DNA of 64,000 nucleotides. It comes from Tupaia tana. Its lineage: Eukaryota > Chordata > Mammalia > Scandentia > Tupaiidae. The notes below the pieces were generated by a model, which worked only from the letters and a program-made list of their open reading frames with translations, did no database searches and had not been told where the DNA came from. The stretch is taken from NCBI GenBank assembly GCA_026018925.1, contig JAKSZU010000016.1, positions 56,393,075-56,457,074 of the forward strand, written 5' to 3'. The position numbers were made by a program, and so were the translations under genes. This document shows positions 1 to 12,306 of the stretch, in pieces. Position 1 is the first letter of the stretch. The number at the start of each line of letters is the position of its first letter.

Positions 1-954
1 CTGCTAAGACTTTTGCAGATCTCTTACAAGCTAATGTCACGGCATGGGGTCCATTTGCTCTGTGTAGCTATTCCGCAGTATAGCAAAAATGCCTTGATTA
101 ATATGCTACATGAAAATAAAATGGATTTGAAAAAAATTATAACATACTCTCATAAATATTAATTCATATTTTTATGGAATTGCACATAATTTTCAATATA
201 CTTTGGAGGAACCTTCCAGATAAAGGAAGATTTGGTCTTCATAATTTTTTGAAAAGCACAGTTGATACATTATTAAATATCATTTGTTTATTAATCTAAT
301 ACTCTACATGCATATGATGCAGGGCAGTAGGTGGGTTGCGTAACAAAGAAGGGAGTTTTTTTACCCTGTGGGGAGTTTTTCTATTACCCTTAGTGGTGGT
401 ACAATTTAATCGTATTATATAGATGCAGCCCATGATGAAACTCACCTGCCTGGCTCCTTCTGCTGGCATTGCTATTATTCTTGAGTGTTTTTATGATAGC
501 TGACTATTTTGTTTAAATGGAAAATGAAACAACATTTCTGAACTGAGCAGATATCTGACATAGCTGGCTCAGGCAGTGGACACTGGACAAAGGAATTCAG
601 TTCAGCAGGTGTTTAGTGCCCCTTTACCTAATGTGTTAGGCTTAGTGTGCAAGGTCTGGGAGTGTGGAGTCATGACTATGTGGACTTGCCTCATCTCAGC
701 TCATTCCCTGAAACACTCATTCTCATTGCCTCAGGTGAGCTGCCTCTCAGAGGTAGCTGTGTCAACTGTGTACCTAGAGGTTAGACCAGAAACCACTTAC
801 TTGCCTTCTAAGACAGTTAATGTTTGACGTGCTCTTGCTCCATGGATAAGGCCTTTCTCCTTTTCAGGAGCTTCCTGCTATTTGTTGTGAGCCCTCTCTT
901 ATGACAACAGTGCCTGTTAGGTTCTGTGTTTTTTTTCCTTCCTTCCTTCCTTCC

Positions 955-1226
955 TCCCTCCCTTTCTTTCTTTTTCTTTCTTTTTTTTTTTTTTTTAGTG
1001 GTTTTTGCTATCGGATGCTTGTGCTCACCAGAAAGACAGAGAGAGACAGAGAAACAGAAAGCAAGAAATCTCACCCAGGGGTGATGGCCAGTCATCAGTC
1101 CCTTCTCCTCCATTCTCCTCTCGGGATACTAGGCATGCATACACACATATCTGGCATGAGTTTAAGCCACCGGGTTCAGGACTTGAACCGCGGTCGACTA
1201 CATGGGAGTCCAGCGACAATAGTCTT
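955..1226 (-). repeat. tRNA-derived SINE, class A, 5' truncated
   Basis: Read on the minus strand: body with the GATCCCGAGAGGAGAA-type segment, CT-rich segment, GCAAAAACC-like end and an A tail (T tract at about 981-997). The tRNA-like head at the right end stops at about 1224, so roughly the first 25 nt including the box A region are missing. A further T/C-rich tract (938-980) extends the tail. Confidence 0.85.
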
Positions 1227-1270
1227 GATTTCCTTTCTATTAGTTTTCCTAACTTTGTTTACAGAAGCAG

Positions 1271-1345
1271 TTTAGAATATTTAAAAGAATAGAATATTTA
1301 AAACCACTGTTGGTTTAGAATATTTAAAAACCACTGTTCTGCCTT
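1271..1345. repeat. Short tandem duplication around AGAATATTTAAAA
   Basis: AGAATATTTAAAA occurs three times within 60 nt, the last two as part of a longer direct repeat that continues into ACCACTGTT. It lies just right of the truncated SINE at 955-1226. Confidence 0.7.
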
Positions 1346-1859
1346 ACAGGTTTGAGTGTCTTAACTAGTTGTCCCATTTATTGATTGTACTCAGCAATCA
1401 TATATTGACTACTTCCTCTCTTATTTGCCTGGTTTATATGAAGCCTTTATTATGCGAAACACTGGGGTTACTGAGATGAACTACAGTTAATACTCCACAT
1501 AACCAATGGTGGACTGCTTTTATGACGATGGTCCCTTAAGATTTAATCATGTAGCCTAGGTATACAGTATGCTATCTATCTAGGTTTGTGCCAAGTATAC
1601 TCTATGATGTCTGTACAAGGAAATCTAATGATCCATTGCTCAGAATATATCCTTGTAGTTAAGCAACATACAATTATACTTGGTCTGTCCCTTTTCTCAC
1701 ATTCCTTCAAGGGACTGTGTTTCCAGCTGCCCAAGGCTGTTGCACAGTCTGTTCTTCCTCTTCAGCCTTTCAGATTTAGGTCAAATGGCAGTCACCCCTA
1801 GCCTTCCTCTTTCCTCTGCACTAGATCATATCCCCCAGTTTTGGGGGATGTGATCTTTG

Positions 1860-2025
1860 CCTTCCCTTTAGAACAGTTAATTAATTTGCAATTTTATATT
1901 CTCTGGTTTGATGAGTATTTTACCCCCAAATTCTAGACTATGAGGGTGGAGATTTTATTCCTATACTATTGTCTTTCTGGCTTTTACCAGATCAGTGTTG
2001 TATACTGGGCATGTAAAAAGTGTTC
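1860..2025 (+). repeat. Degraded L2-like 3' end
   Basis: The order of motifs resembles the L2 3' region: a T-rich tract, then CTAGACTATGAGGGTGGAG, then TACTGGGCATG in place of the usual GCCTGGCACATAG. Divergence is high and the assignment is by eye. Confidence 0.4.
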
Positions 2026-2219
2026 ATCTTGTGAGTGAAGGCCTTAGAACAAAGTGTTTTGCATTATAAGAAAGATCTCCCTAAGTGAACAGTGATTCTA
2101 AGATTTCTTGTACTAACAAAAGGATGAATGTGGAAAAGAGGGCTTTTGAATCCAAGGCAAAATCGTGTAAAGATCTTTCATTGCAAAATGTTGTAAACTA
2201 GTATGACCTATAAACAAAA

Positions 2220-2400
2220 AGCAACTATTTCTTACAGTTCTAGAGTCTGGGAAGTCTGAGGTCAAAGCATTAAGAGATTTGCTGGTCTCCTGAGGGGCCT
2301 GTTCTCATATGGGATGCCTATAGCTGTGTCCTAATAGGCATAACTGATTTGTGGGAAGACCACAAAGAGCAGAGTGCTTCACGTGGGGAGTGCTGGTATA
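2220..2400 (-). repeat. Degraded MaLR/MLT1-like LTR fragment
   Basis: TTCTTACAGTTCTAGAGTCTGG followed by GGGAAGTCTGAGGTCAAAG resembles the antisense start of MLT1-type LTRs (AGTTCTGGAGGCTGGGAAGTCC). Only this part is recognisable; no coding region accompanies it. Confidence 0.4.
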
Positions 2401-2640
2401 TTGGAAGCAGCAGAATAGATAACTACCTGAGAATATTGAATATCAAAGGGAAGAAATAGTGATATTCTAAGAAACCAAAATGAGTAAATTAGGAATTTTC
2501 TAGTTTTATTTTATTTTTAAATGTGCATTTAGGACCAGAGAGACTGTGGGAGTGAGAGTCCGTGCAGGAGTGTTTTCTTTGTAAAGAAGATTATATTTAC
2601 TCATTTACAACTAATTGAGTGCCAAATCATTTTTATGTAA

Positions 2641-2669
2641 GTGCGTGCGCGTGCGCGTGCGCGCGCGCG

Positions 2670-2707
<38 letters not shown>
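2641..2707. repeat. Alternating GT/GC then AC microsatellite (Z-DNA prone)
   Basis: Sixty-seven bases alternate purine and pyrimidine without a break: GTGC/GC repeats at 2641-2674, then (AC)n to 2707. The left GTGCGC part is complementary to the GCGCAC part around about 2665, so the DNA could also form a hairpin. Confidence 0.97.
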
Positions 2708-2709
<2 letters not shown>

Positions 2710-2754
2710 TATATTTCTCTGGGTTTCAATGACATTCACAGGTATTGGGGTATT

Positions 2755-2880
2755 TGATGTTCCGTGAACCCATTTTATACATGAGCTCAGACTTGTAGCA
2801 GCTTGCCCCAAGTCTCTTAATGAATGATGTCATGATATCAGTGTCCAGACTGAAGCCAGGCCTTTTGGTATCTCATTGAG
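2755..2880 (-). repeat. Degraded MIR
   Basis: TTTTATACATGAGCTCAGAC, then TAGCAGCTTGCCCCAAGTC and a later CAGACTGAAGCCAGG follow the antisense MIR order (TTTTACAGATGAGGAAAC, AACTTGCCCAAGGTC, CCAGGCAGTCTG). Confidence 0.5.
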
Positions 2881-3232
2881 TTCTGTACTACCTGTAGGCA
2901 TAGACTTACCAGGTTATGCTGGCCTAGAATTTCTACTGATCACCCATCTCCTACCTATTCCTCCATCCCAAAATGCACACAAGAATAAATGAAAAGTTAC
3001 TTTTGATTTTGCTGATAATAATATTATATTTTGCAAATAAGATGGAAATTAAGAATGCTCAGAGGAACATGTATTTATAAAATTATAATGCATTAAGGAA
3101 ATATTTTAATCATTTGAAGCGACAATTTCTTGCTTACTTGATCATATCCATGTGGCCTTGGTGTGTTCAGCTTTGTGCTATTTCTTTTGAATTGAGCGTG
3201 CATTTAGTGCTCTTTCCAAAATGTAATTGATG

Positions 3233-3382
3233 TATCAGCTTGGGAAGTGAGTACATTGAGCTTCTTTGGAGAATGTCACTGAATCACACAGAAAGCCAGT
3301 ATCCCATTATCAGCTTGGGAAGTGAGTATATTGAGCTTCTTTGGAGAATGTCACTGAATCACACAGAAAGCCAGTATCCTAG
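3233..3382. repeat. 75-bp tandem duplication, two copies
   Basis: The copies 3233-3307 and 3308-3382 start TATCAGCTTGGGAAGTGAG and share AGAATGTCACTGAATCACAC and AGAAAGCCAGTATCC. Across about 72 aligned bases I see one difference (GTACATT versus GTATATT). The second copy ends about 250 bp before exon 2. Confidence 0.97.
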
Positions 3383-3601
3383 ACAGCAGTGAAATTGTTG
3401 TTAATGGAAAGGTATGCTTTACTTTGTTGAGTTTTGTGTTTAACAGGGATAGAAAGGGTATATTTGTAGTGGCGCTAGGGGTTCGAAAAATTGAGGGCCA
3501 TGTGTCTTATTTGTAGGTATTCTCATATTTCAATTTCCTTATCCTCTTCCTCCTTTCTAGAAACCCTGTATTTTGAGTATGACCCTAGATAGATATGTAA
3601 C

Positions 3602-3635
3602 CACTACTTCCTTTTCCTTCTCTTTTTTACTGTAG
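3602..3635 (+). promoter_or_regulatory. Splice acceptor and polypyrimidine tract of AUTS2 exon 2
   Basis: A pyrimidine-rich run (CTACTTCC...TTTTTTACTGTAG) ends in AG at 3634-3635, directly before the AAA codon that continues the AUTS2 frame. The tract is about 25 nt with few purines, so the site looks strong. An internal CTGTAG/ACTGTAG context without a competing upstream AG supports this as the only acceptor. Confidence 0.9.
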
Positions 3636-5170
<1,535 letters not shown>

Positions 5171-5175
5171 TTATA

Positions 5176-5516
5176 ATAGTGCAGACCCTTCTTATCCATG
5201 GTTTCACTTTCCATGATTTCAGTTAACTGCATTCAACCAAAAATATGGTAGATGAGTACATTGAAGTTTGACATTTTGAGAGAAAGAGTATTTGAATGCA
5301 TATTCATAAAACTTTATTATAGTGTATTTTTGTAATTTTATTTTGTTATTTTTGTTAATCTCGCACTTTGAGTAGTGTATAAATTAAACTTTACCATAGG
5401 TGTGTATGTATAGGGAAAAAAACATAGTATATATACAGTACTATCTGTAGTTTCAGGCATTGATTGGAGGGATCTTAAAACATAGCCCCAGTGGATAAGG
5501 GGTCTATTGTAATTAC
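5176..5516. mobile_element. Tigger/MER2-like DNA transposon remnant (MITE)
   Basis: The ends are inverted repeats: CCCTTCTTATCCATGGTTTCA on the left and GTGGATAAGGGGTC on the right, flanked by TA. Internal landmarks typical of Tigger/MER2 are TTTCAGTTAACTGCATTCAACC, GTATAGGGAAAAAAACATAG, TAGTTTCAGGCAT and GGGATCTT. The length (about 340 bp) leaves no room for transposase. Confidence 0.85.
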
Positions 5517-5589
5517 TAGCATTTACTTAGTTCATACCATGCTATTAGTGAGGCAGTTTTAATAGTATAAACTGCAATTTATACAACTC

Positions 5590-5765
5590 TGCCTAGTAGA
5601 TTGTATCATGGATATTTTACAGATGTGGAAAATGGGCTTGAAGAGAAGAGGTGACTTGTCTAAGGCCACTTAACTTTGAAGAGCAGAGCCACAGTTTAGA
5701 CCCAGATCTGTCTGGCCCCATAGCTTGCTCTGCTCCTCAAACATTCTGCCTCTCTTGTTTGAAAT
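5590..5765 (-). repeat. MIR, antisense
   Basis: TTTTACAGATGTGGAAAATG, AGAAGAGGTGACTTGTCTAAGG, CAGAGCCACAGTTTAGACCC and TCTGTCTGGCCCC follow antisense MIR order closely. Confidence 0.7.
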
Positions 5766-5859
5766 GACCATTGGGCATGAAGAGAGAGAATTTCAGTTCA
5801 GAGTATGGAAGGAGTCTACAGGTATTTTTAGAAACTATATGAGTAGTTTTTTCAGGGTG

Positions 5860-6152
5860 ATTTTGGTCATAGATATGGCCTATGATGGCACAAAAAGTCA
5901 TGGTGTATTTTTCTTTCATTTAAAAAAATAATAATTTTTAAAAATCATTATTATTTTAACTTGCTCCAGGACACATGTGTTCACCAGAGAGAGATACAGT
6001 GAAAGAGAGAAAGGGAAGTGAGAAAGCAAGCCTCTAGGACCAGCACTTGAACCACGGTCAACATTGTGGGAATCCAGCGTCTTAACTACCACGCCACCTG
6101 CCAGCCCCATCTACACTTTTCTGTGCAAAAATGTGTTGTGACTACCGATGAC
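5860..6152. mobile_element. Short mariner-type MITE split by a SINE
   Basis: The left part (about 5865-5924) has CACAAAAAGTCATGGTGTATTTT. The right part (6110-6152) has TGCAAAAATGTGTTGTGACTACCGATGACCTAATA. Together they match the shape of the more complete copies at 17486 and 29164. The left end is the least clear. Confidence 0.5.
5925..6108 (-). repeat. tRNA-derived SINE, short class B
   Basis: On the minus strand it starts GGGGCTGGCAGGTGGCGTGG, passes the box B-like CGTGGTTCAAGTGC, has the CTTGCTTTCTCACTTCCC segment and ends in an A/T-rich tail. It lacks the central body of the long class. It interrupts a mariner-type MITE. Confidence 0.85.
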
Positions 6153-6636
6153 CTAATACTAAATTCAGAGGTCAGAGAAAGACTTGGGAAGTTTGAAAGT
6201 AATCAAACTTAGATGAAGGTATTTTGTTGATAACAAGTTAGGTAAGGGAGGAAAGGCTAACTCTATAAATAATGTTCCTCCTATGGTATTTGTGACTTGT
6301 GTGAGAGATGTAAGAAACAAATTCCCAGTAGAGAGAGATTGCATTATAACCACCACCTCTTCCCTAGGCCCTTCACAACAGGACAGGAAGTCTCCTTGCC
6401 ATTTTAGGCAAGAAATAAATTTAATTCTGAGCTAACACTAGGCTTTGGATCCTCATCCTTAAATCTCTTTCTCCCAGAAGTGATTTGATTGCTACTTTCT
6501 GTGCTTAAATTTCTCTTCTACTTTGTGAAACTCTAAGAGTTGCAAAATCCTTAAATGGAAGTTTGATCATAAAAGAAGACTAGAACTTGTGGGTCTTGAA
6601 TTTGAATAACTTTTGGTCTTAATAGTCAACTTTCTG

Positions 6637-6897
6637 GGGACCAGCAGTTAGCGTAATGGCTATGTCGCTGGACTCCCACGTAGTCGACCACGGTTCGCGT
6701 CCCGGATCTGATGGCTTAAAACTCACGCCGGGCGCGTGCGTGTGCATGCCCAAGATCCCGAGAGGAGAATGGAGGAGAAGGGATTGCGGTGTGGCCATCC
6801 CCCCCCGGGGGGTGGTTTCTCACTTTCTGTCTCTCTGTCTCTCTCTGTCTGGCGAGTGCAAGCGCCCTATAGCAAAAACCTCTCAAAAAAAAAAAAA
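6637..6897 (+). repeat. tRNA-derived SINE, class A, full length
   Basis: Head GGGACCAGCAGTTAGCGTAATGG contains a box A-like TAGCGTAATGG; the box B-like GGTTCGCGTCC follows at about 6691. The body keeps many CpGs and the C/G hairpin (CCCCCCCCGGGGGG). The CCTATAGCAAAAACCTCTC end is followed by an A tail. Flanking direct repeats of about 14 bp (TAGTCAACYTTCTG) differ at one base. This is the nearest + strand SINE downstream of exon 2. Confidence 0.95.
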
Positions 6898-6966
6898 GTA
6901 GTCAACCTTCTGGTACTAATGGTATTTGAAACCAAAAGGATCCTTGTTTTCTTTTTTTTGGGGGGG

Positions 6967-6970
6967 GAAT

Positions 6971-7018
<48 letters not shown>

Positions 7019-7097
7019 ATTATATGTATATATATATATATATTATATATATATTATATATATATATATTATATATATATATTATATATATATATAG
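6967..7097. repeat. (AT)n microsatellite, about 130 bp
   Basis: Almost pure TA dinucleotides with a few TAAT/TATT phase breaks. It directly abuts a minus-strand SINE on the right and a G7-8 run on the left. Confidence 0.98.
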
Positions 7098-7337
7098 TAG
7101 AGGATTTTGATATAGGGAATGTGTGCTTGTCAGAGAGACAGAGAGACAGAAAGCAAGAAATCACCCCCCAGGGGGGATGGCCATGCCGCAATCCCTTCTC
7201 CTCCATTCTCCTCTCAGGATCTTGGGCATGCACGCACATGAGCCCGGTGTGAATTTAATCCACTGGGTCCGGGGCTTGATCCGCAGTCGACTATATGGGA
7301 GTTCAGCGACATATCCATTATGCTAACTGCTGGTCCC
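7098..7337 (-). repeat. tRNA-derived SINE, class A
   Basis: Minus strand: GGGACCAGCAGTTAGCATAATGG head at the right end, box B-like segment, and the ATCACCCCCCAGGGGGGATGG core. The A tail is replaced by, or merged with, the AT repeat. It forms an inverted pair with the copy at 6637-6897. Confidence 0.9.
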
Positions 7338-7664
7338 TAAGGAAAATATTTTAAAAGTGGACTCTTAACGAATCATGGAGAAAGAAAGAATAAATCTTCT
7401 CTTTGACCTGTGTAAGGGCATTAAAAACAAATGATGTTTTCTTATCTTTAGTATTGATGCCAAAGTAAACCATCCAGTAAAGTGTTATAGTTCTAGAAAG
7501 AAGGAAAGCAAACGTTGGTAATTGAGTCAAGGTCATAATACTTTTCATTTGTTATATTCTTAGAATCACATATAGTATTATGAAACCCTGAACAAATTAC
7601 TGTCTGAAGCTACCCATATAGAAAATGATTTGGAATGAAAGATTTCTTCCCTTTGAGTTTCATG

Positions 7665-7952
7665 GTTCTTATTAATTAATTAATTAATTCACTTATTAAT
7701 TTTTTTCTGGAGGGTGCATATGCTTGCCAAACAGAGAGACAGGGGCCAGGGGATCAGTGGAAGTGGTGTAGAGAAAGCCCTTCACATGGGGAATGGTCAT
7801 GCTAAAAATCCCTTTGGTTCATTTTTTGGAACTTTTGGGCACATGCACACATGTGCCTGGCATGTTTCTCATGTTGCCAGATCCATACTTGAACCTCACA
7901 GATGGCCATGTGGGATCCAGCTGCCTTAACTCCCAGGCCATAGAGCTGGTCC
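7665..7952 (-). repeat. tRNA-derived SINE, older long class
   Basis: Minus strand head GGACCAGCTCTATGGCCTGGGAG (right end), then a diverged box B, CATGTGTGCATGTGCCC and GTCTCTCTGTTTGGCAAGC. The tail lies at 7690-7710 and is followed by (ATTA)n. It has lost most CpGs, so it is older than class A. Confidence 0.8.
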
Positions 7953-10040
7953 AGGATTCTTTAAATTTATAAATAGCATAGAGGTCAACAAAGCAAGATC
8001 ATAGTAGGTCTAAAGGTCATTTTTTATTATACTCTATCAGCCTGTAACTGATAGACTCTGTAAAAACATTTAAAGGAAATAATAAGATGTATTTGTTGTG
8101 GAAGAGACTTCATTGTTGTCAGTGCAGACAAGTGCCATCTGCTGTATGATCATTGGTAAAAGATAACACTTAAGTATTTAATAGTCTAGTGGATCTTGAA
8201 AATCTTGTCCTAAGAATAGTTGGGATTGCTTTCCTATCATGCTACAATAGATGCCTATACATGTCCAATTACCTTTCCTCCTGCCTTTGCCGTTTATTAG
8301 AAAAAGTAACTGAATTTGACCCTTGTAGCTGGCAGGAGGGACCTTGAGATGTGAGTGAGCCTTGAGCATTTCTAAATTAATGGATTGTCCTTTAGTGCCT
8401 TTTATTTGAGGGAGTTATAATCTGTGGAATTACAGATGAAAGAGGCAGTAGGAGGTGAGAATTTAGTCTTAATTTCTGACTCTGTGAGAGTGAGTTAGGT
8501 TGCATCTTATTAAAAAATGGTTCTTCCTGAGCAGGCAACTTAATGCACAGCTTTCCTGTAATTATGGGAAGATGTTACTCCTTAGTAGAAAGGAAATAAT
8601 AGGAATTTTTCCCCCTTAAGAATCTGTTGAAGGCAACTAATCTGTTCACTTTGAGAATGCAATTATATACTTTAAAAAGAAAGAGGTATAGTTCTAAAAC
8701 CAAACTGCTTTTTCTTTCACTTGTCTTCCTCAGTTCTTGTGATGTTTTCTCATATTGTCAAAAGAAAGCTTTTTAACTGGCACTTAACTTATTTGTTGAA
8801 TTATGTTGTTAAGTATAAATACACATTGACTTAAAGATGCTGAGCTGGCAACTCTTTGGCAAATGGTTGCAATTTTTTTTGATATGTTGAATTTGAACAC
8901 TCCTTTAATTCCCCAAGGGGGGTAAACAGTGATGAAGAAGGGAGCATGTTACCTGTTGTAGAAAATTGCATATGTTTTTTCTGATCTCCCTAAGGTTATT
9001 TTTGTCCTACAAAGAACTGTTTGCTTACGATGCGAGCATTTCAATGTTAAATTTTAAAAGTTTAGCTTTTATTAATGAGGATATGATAGATTCTGTCTGC
9101 TTCCCCCCACACACTTAGACTTGGGCTGGGAAATTCAAAACAAAGATGGCACAGATTCTCTCTATAAGGACCTATATTCTCTAACTGGGAGAATAAAATA
9201 ACATGGAAACCACCAAGAAACATAAAGTTATGTGTTGTCAAACCTATTAGTCAAATTTTTACTTTTTGGGAAACATTTTGGGAAAACTTATCCCTTCCAG
9301 GGCATTGAGTTTCATTTTCTTCCAGTATGTTTAACTTCTAGACCATCGGGAATGCTTTAAAAATTTAGTACTTTGTAGTTTAAAACACAAGGAGAGCAAA
9401 GGGGTTTTAAAAATAGAGTAGCAATGATAAAAAGTTGATGAGAGTTCAGAGAACCCTCAGATTTGGCTCTGACTGAGTTTCTAAATCTCCATTTAGTCCA
9501 TTAGTCTGCCCTTTCTCTCTAGTATGAACTGAACCAGAGGAAATGGGCTTAAGTGTGCTAGAAGGCATTTTTAGGTTATATGAACTCTTCTAACAGACAC
9601 CAGGATAGAGCATCAAAATTATTCCTGGAGTTTTTCTTCTTAAGTGTTTCAGATGCCAAAAAACCATTCTTCTAAGGTTATAATTTTACAGAGAAAGAAG
9701 CAATGTATTAAGATTGACTCTAGTCATAGGAGAACACCCATGCAGAGAGAAAGAAAGGAATTTGGGAATATAGTAGTTCGGGAGCTTTAGAAAGTAGACT
9801 CTAAACTAGTTGGTGAAGATGGTTTATGTGTGAATGCTTTATGTAATTTAAAAATATTTATACAAGTTAATCTGAGTAGGTATTGCCTGTAAGGAATGGA
9901 AATATGTTCTTCTTTCTAAAATCTAGAATGCTGAAGTCAAACTTGGTGGAAGATTTATAGTTGAGAGTATAAATTGTAGGTACCAAAAATGTCTATTGAT
10001 TTTTTAGCAAGAGTGAGCCAAGTCTTTAAAATGAGAGTCT
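7953..10040 (+). other. Intron 2 sequence without recognised repeats
   Basis: About 2 kb of AT-rich, apparently unique sequence. I saw no repeat, exon or structured RNA in it. Confidence 0.45.
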
Positions 10041-10042
10041 TT

Positions 10043-10290
10043 GGTCCATTGCTGTAGCTTACTTGTTAGGAGAGCAGACTGGCTCCCACATTGCCATCAG
10101 GGTTAAAAATTCTAGCTCTGATGACTCAAAAACATGTTGGGTGCATGTGCATGCATGCCCAAAATCTTGATGAGAAGGATAAATGAAAGAAAAAGGATTT
10201 TGGTATGACCACTCTCCATTGGTGAGTGCTGTCTCTCCCTGCACCCCCTTCCACCCCCTGCACACACCTTCTGACAATTAAAAAAAATAT
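10043..10290 (+). repeat. tRNA-derived SINE, old and diverged
   Basis: TTGCTGTAGCTTACTTGTTAGG (head), CTGGCTCCCACATTGCC, GGGTGCATGTGCATGCATGCC and GGTGAGTGCTGTCTCTCCCTGC match the SINE order, and the sequence ends in AATTAAAAAAAA. Confidence 0.75.
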
Positions 10291-11110
10291 TCAGAGTTAT
10301 TATTAGTGCTATGTATGGAGGTTATATCTTTTTCACATATTAGCATTCCATGTTGACCTTATTTGGGGTAAGAAGTTGGTATACAGGATCCCATCCTGAT
10401 AAAGCAGTATATCCTAGCTCACACATTTTCCTGTTGAGAGTGTTTGCTACCAGAAGCTGATCCTTATTTCAGTGGGATTTACTCACATTATCTGAGATAT
10501 TCTGTCGCATTTGCCACTAATAGAAATTAACTTGCAAAGGAAGATTTATAATGGGAAACTTCGATTAAACAGATCTAGTTCAAGTCACATTTCTGAACAT
10601 CTGTTAATTAGTTTTGGGTAGAAATTTAGGCCAAATTCACACAGGTATTTATCCAGCTTGACTCTAGAGCATATAGGTTTCTGGAAATCAGAGCATTTGA
10701 AACACTAATGTAATTTGGGATTATACTTTTATAATAAAAAGACAGAGGAACGTTCCTGTGTGTTCTTTCATAAATACACTTGTTTTAATGGTTAAGTGCC
10801 TTGAGCTAATATTAAGAAATGTGAGCTACAGTTAAACCATTTTTACCACATACTTCAAAATTTCAAATTTAATGTGCTAATTGGGATTTTTTTGGCTTTT
10901 CAAAAATTATGTAGTTGTGTGAAGTTTACAAACTGAGGCATTAAATAAAATTATTTTTCCTCTTTATGAATTTAAGTTGTAATCTACTTTTCCCCCCTTG
11001 CTCAAATACAGATATAAGAATAAAAATATATGAGGAAAATTGAAAAATAAAAGATTGGTTAATAATCTCTCTTGGAATCTTGATTGACTTAAATATTAAT
11101 GTGTCAGTCA

Positions 11111-11354
11111 TTCTTTTTTTTTTTTTTTTCTTCCCAGTTTGCTACAGTGTGTGCATGTGCTTGCTGGAAAGACAGGGGGAGGGGGAGTGAGAAATCACTT
11201 CTGGGGGGTTGGCCACACCACAGTCCCATTCTCCTCTTGGGATTTTGGCACATACACCTGGCATATTTTTCAGGCCCCTGAGCCCAAGACTTGAACTGTG
11301 CATTTGGCTATGTGAGATCCTGCTGCCTTAACCACCATGCCACCTACTGACCCA
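11111..11354 (-). repeat. tRNA-derived SINE, older long class
   Basis: Minus strand head GGTCAGTAGGTGGCATGGTGG at the right end, CCCAAGAGGAGAATGGG body and an A tail (T tract 11115-11130). Confidence 0.85.
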
Positions 11355-12025
11355 ATATGTGAGCTTTCAACATCTGTTTATTGAGGAACTCCAACTCAGG
11401 CTTGTTTTTTGTTCTGAACTGATTGTGTATTACTATATTGGAGGTATTTACAATTGGTATTGATAAACCTGACACTAACTTAATGATGAGTTATATGAAG
11501 GGTATTTTGCTTTTGTTTTAACTGGAACATTTGGAAGCAGTGACAGTTTATTTTTGTGTTCTAGAATTTTTCTGATATTGCCAGGAGTGAGCATAAATAA
11601 TTAGATTTTTAGTGAGACAGATCTTTGTAGAGGTTTGGCTAGTAATAATTTTATATTAAGTGACATTTATAAACTTTCATAAAAACTTAGTAAAATCTGA
11701 CCAAAAAAGGACACATACAACATTACCATCTCATGAAATAAGATCTACAGAGAGAAAATAGACTGAATGAGAGAAGGAACTACAGTTAAAGAATGAGTAG
11801 TAATTCAGCTTGGGTGATCCTAATGCCTGTTGGAATTGTCCCATAATACCTTCTATGTTTCCCAAAGTAAGTATTTGTTATATGTGTTTTGTGTGCAGAA
11901 GTTTATTAAGAATGATTTAAATCCCATATATTGCTAAGGTGATAAGAAAGATGCAGGGACATGAATGATTCTCAACTGTAGCTCCCATAAATTTCTACAA
12001 TACCAGTGAGTGGTGAAGGAATATT

Positions 12026-12026
<1 letters not shown>

Positions 12027-12056
<30 letters not shown>
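12027..12056. repeat. (CTGT)n tetranucleotide microsatellite
   Basis: About seven CTGT units lead into the T/C-rich tail region of the next SINE. Confidence 0.95.
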
Positions 12057-12061
12057 TTACC

Positions 12062-12306
12062 TTTATTTATTTATCTCTTTTAGGTTTTTGCTGTTAGGAC
12101 ATCTGCACTCACTGGAGAGAGACTGAGAGAGGGAAAGTGAGAAATCACCCCCAGGGGGAATGGCCATACCTCCATTCTCCTCCTGGGTTTTTGGGCCTGC
12201 ACGCACATGGACCGGTGTGATTTTCAAGTTTCCAGGGCTTATATTTGGACTGCAGTTGGCTATGTGGGAATCCAGCACTTCAACAACCATGCCACCTGCT
12301 GGCCCC
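12062..12306 (-). repeat. tRNA-derived SINE, older long class
   Basis: Minus strand head GGGGCCAGCAGGTGGCATGG, TGGACTGCAG-like box B region (diverged), ATCACCCCCAGGGGGAATGG core, A-rich tail. Confidence 0.85.

Larger units (their letters stand above)
1..3635 (+). other. AUTS2: AUTS2 intron 1, 3' end
   Basis: Everything upstream of the exon 2 acceptor is non-coding and lacks any other exon-like segment with splice sites and an open frame. In human AUTS2 the first introns are extremely long, so an intron that extends beyond the window is expected. It carries one young SINE (955-1226), a Z-DNA-prone repeat (2641-2707), faint ancient repeats and a 75-bp tandem duplication. Positions 1-930 look like unique AT-rich sequence with nothing recognisable. 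Confidence 0.9.

Noticed and set aside
6700-6760. CpG island or promoter
   Set aside because: CpG-rich patches coincide exactly with young SINE bodies, whose consensus is CpG-rich; no unique CpG island exists.
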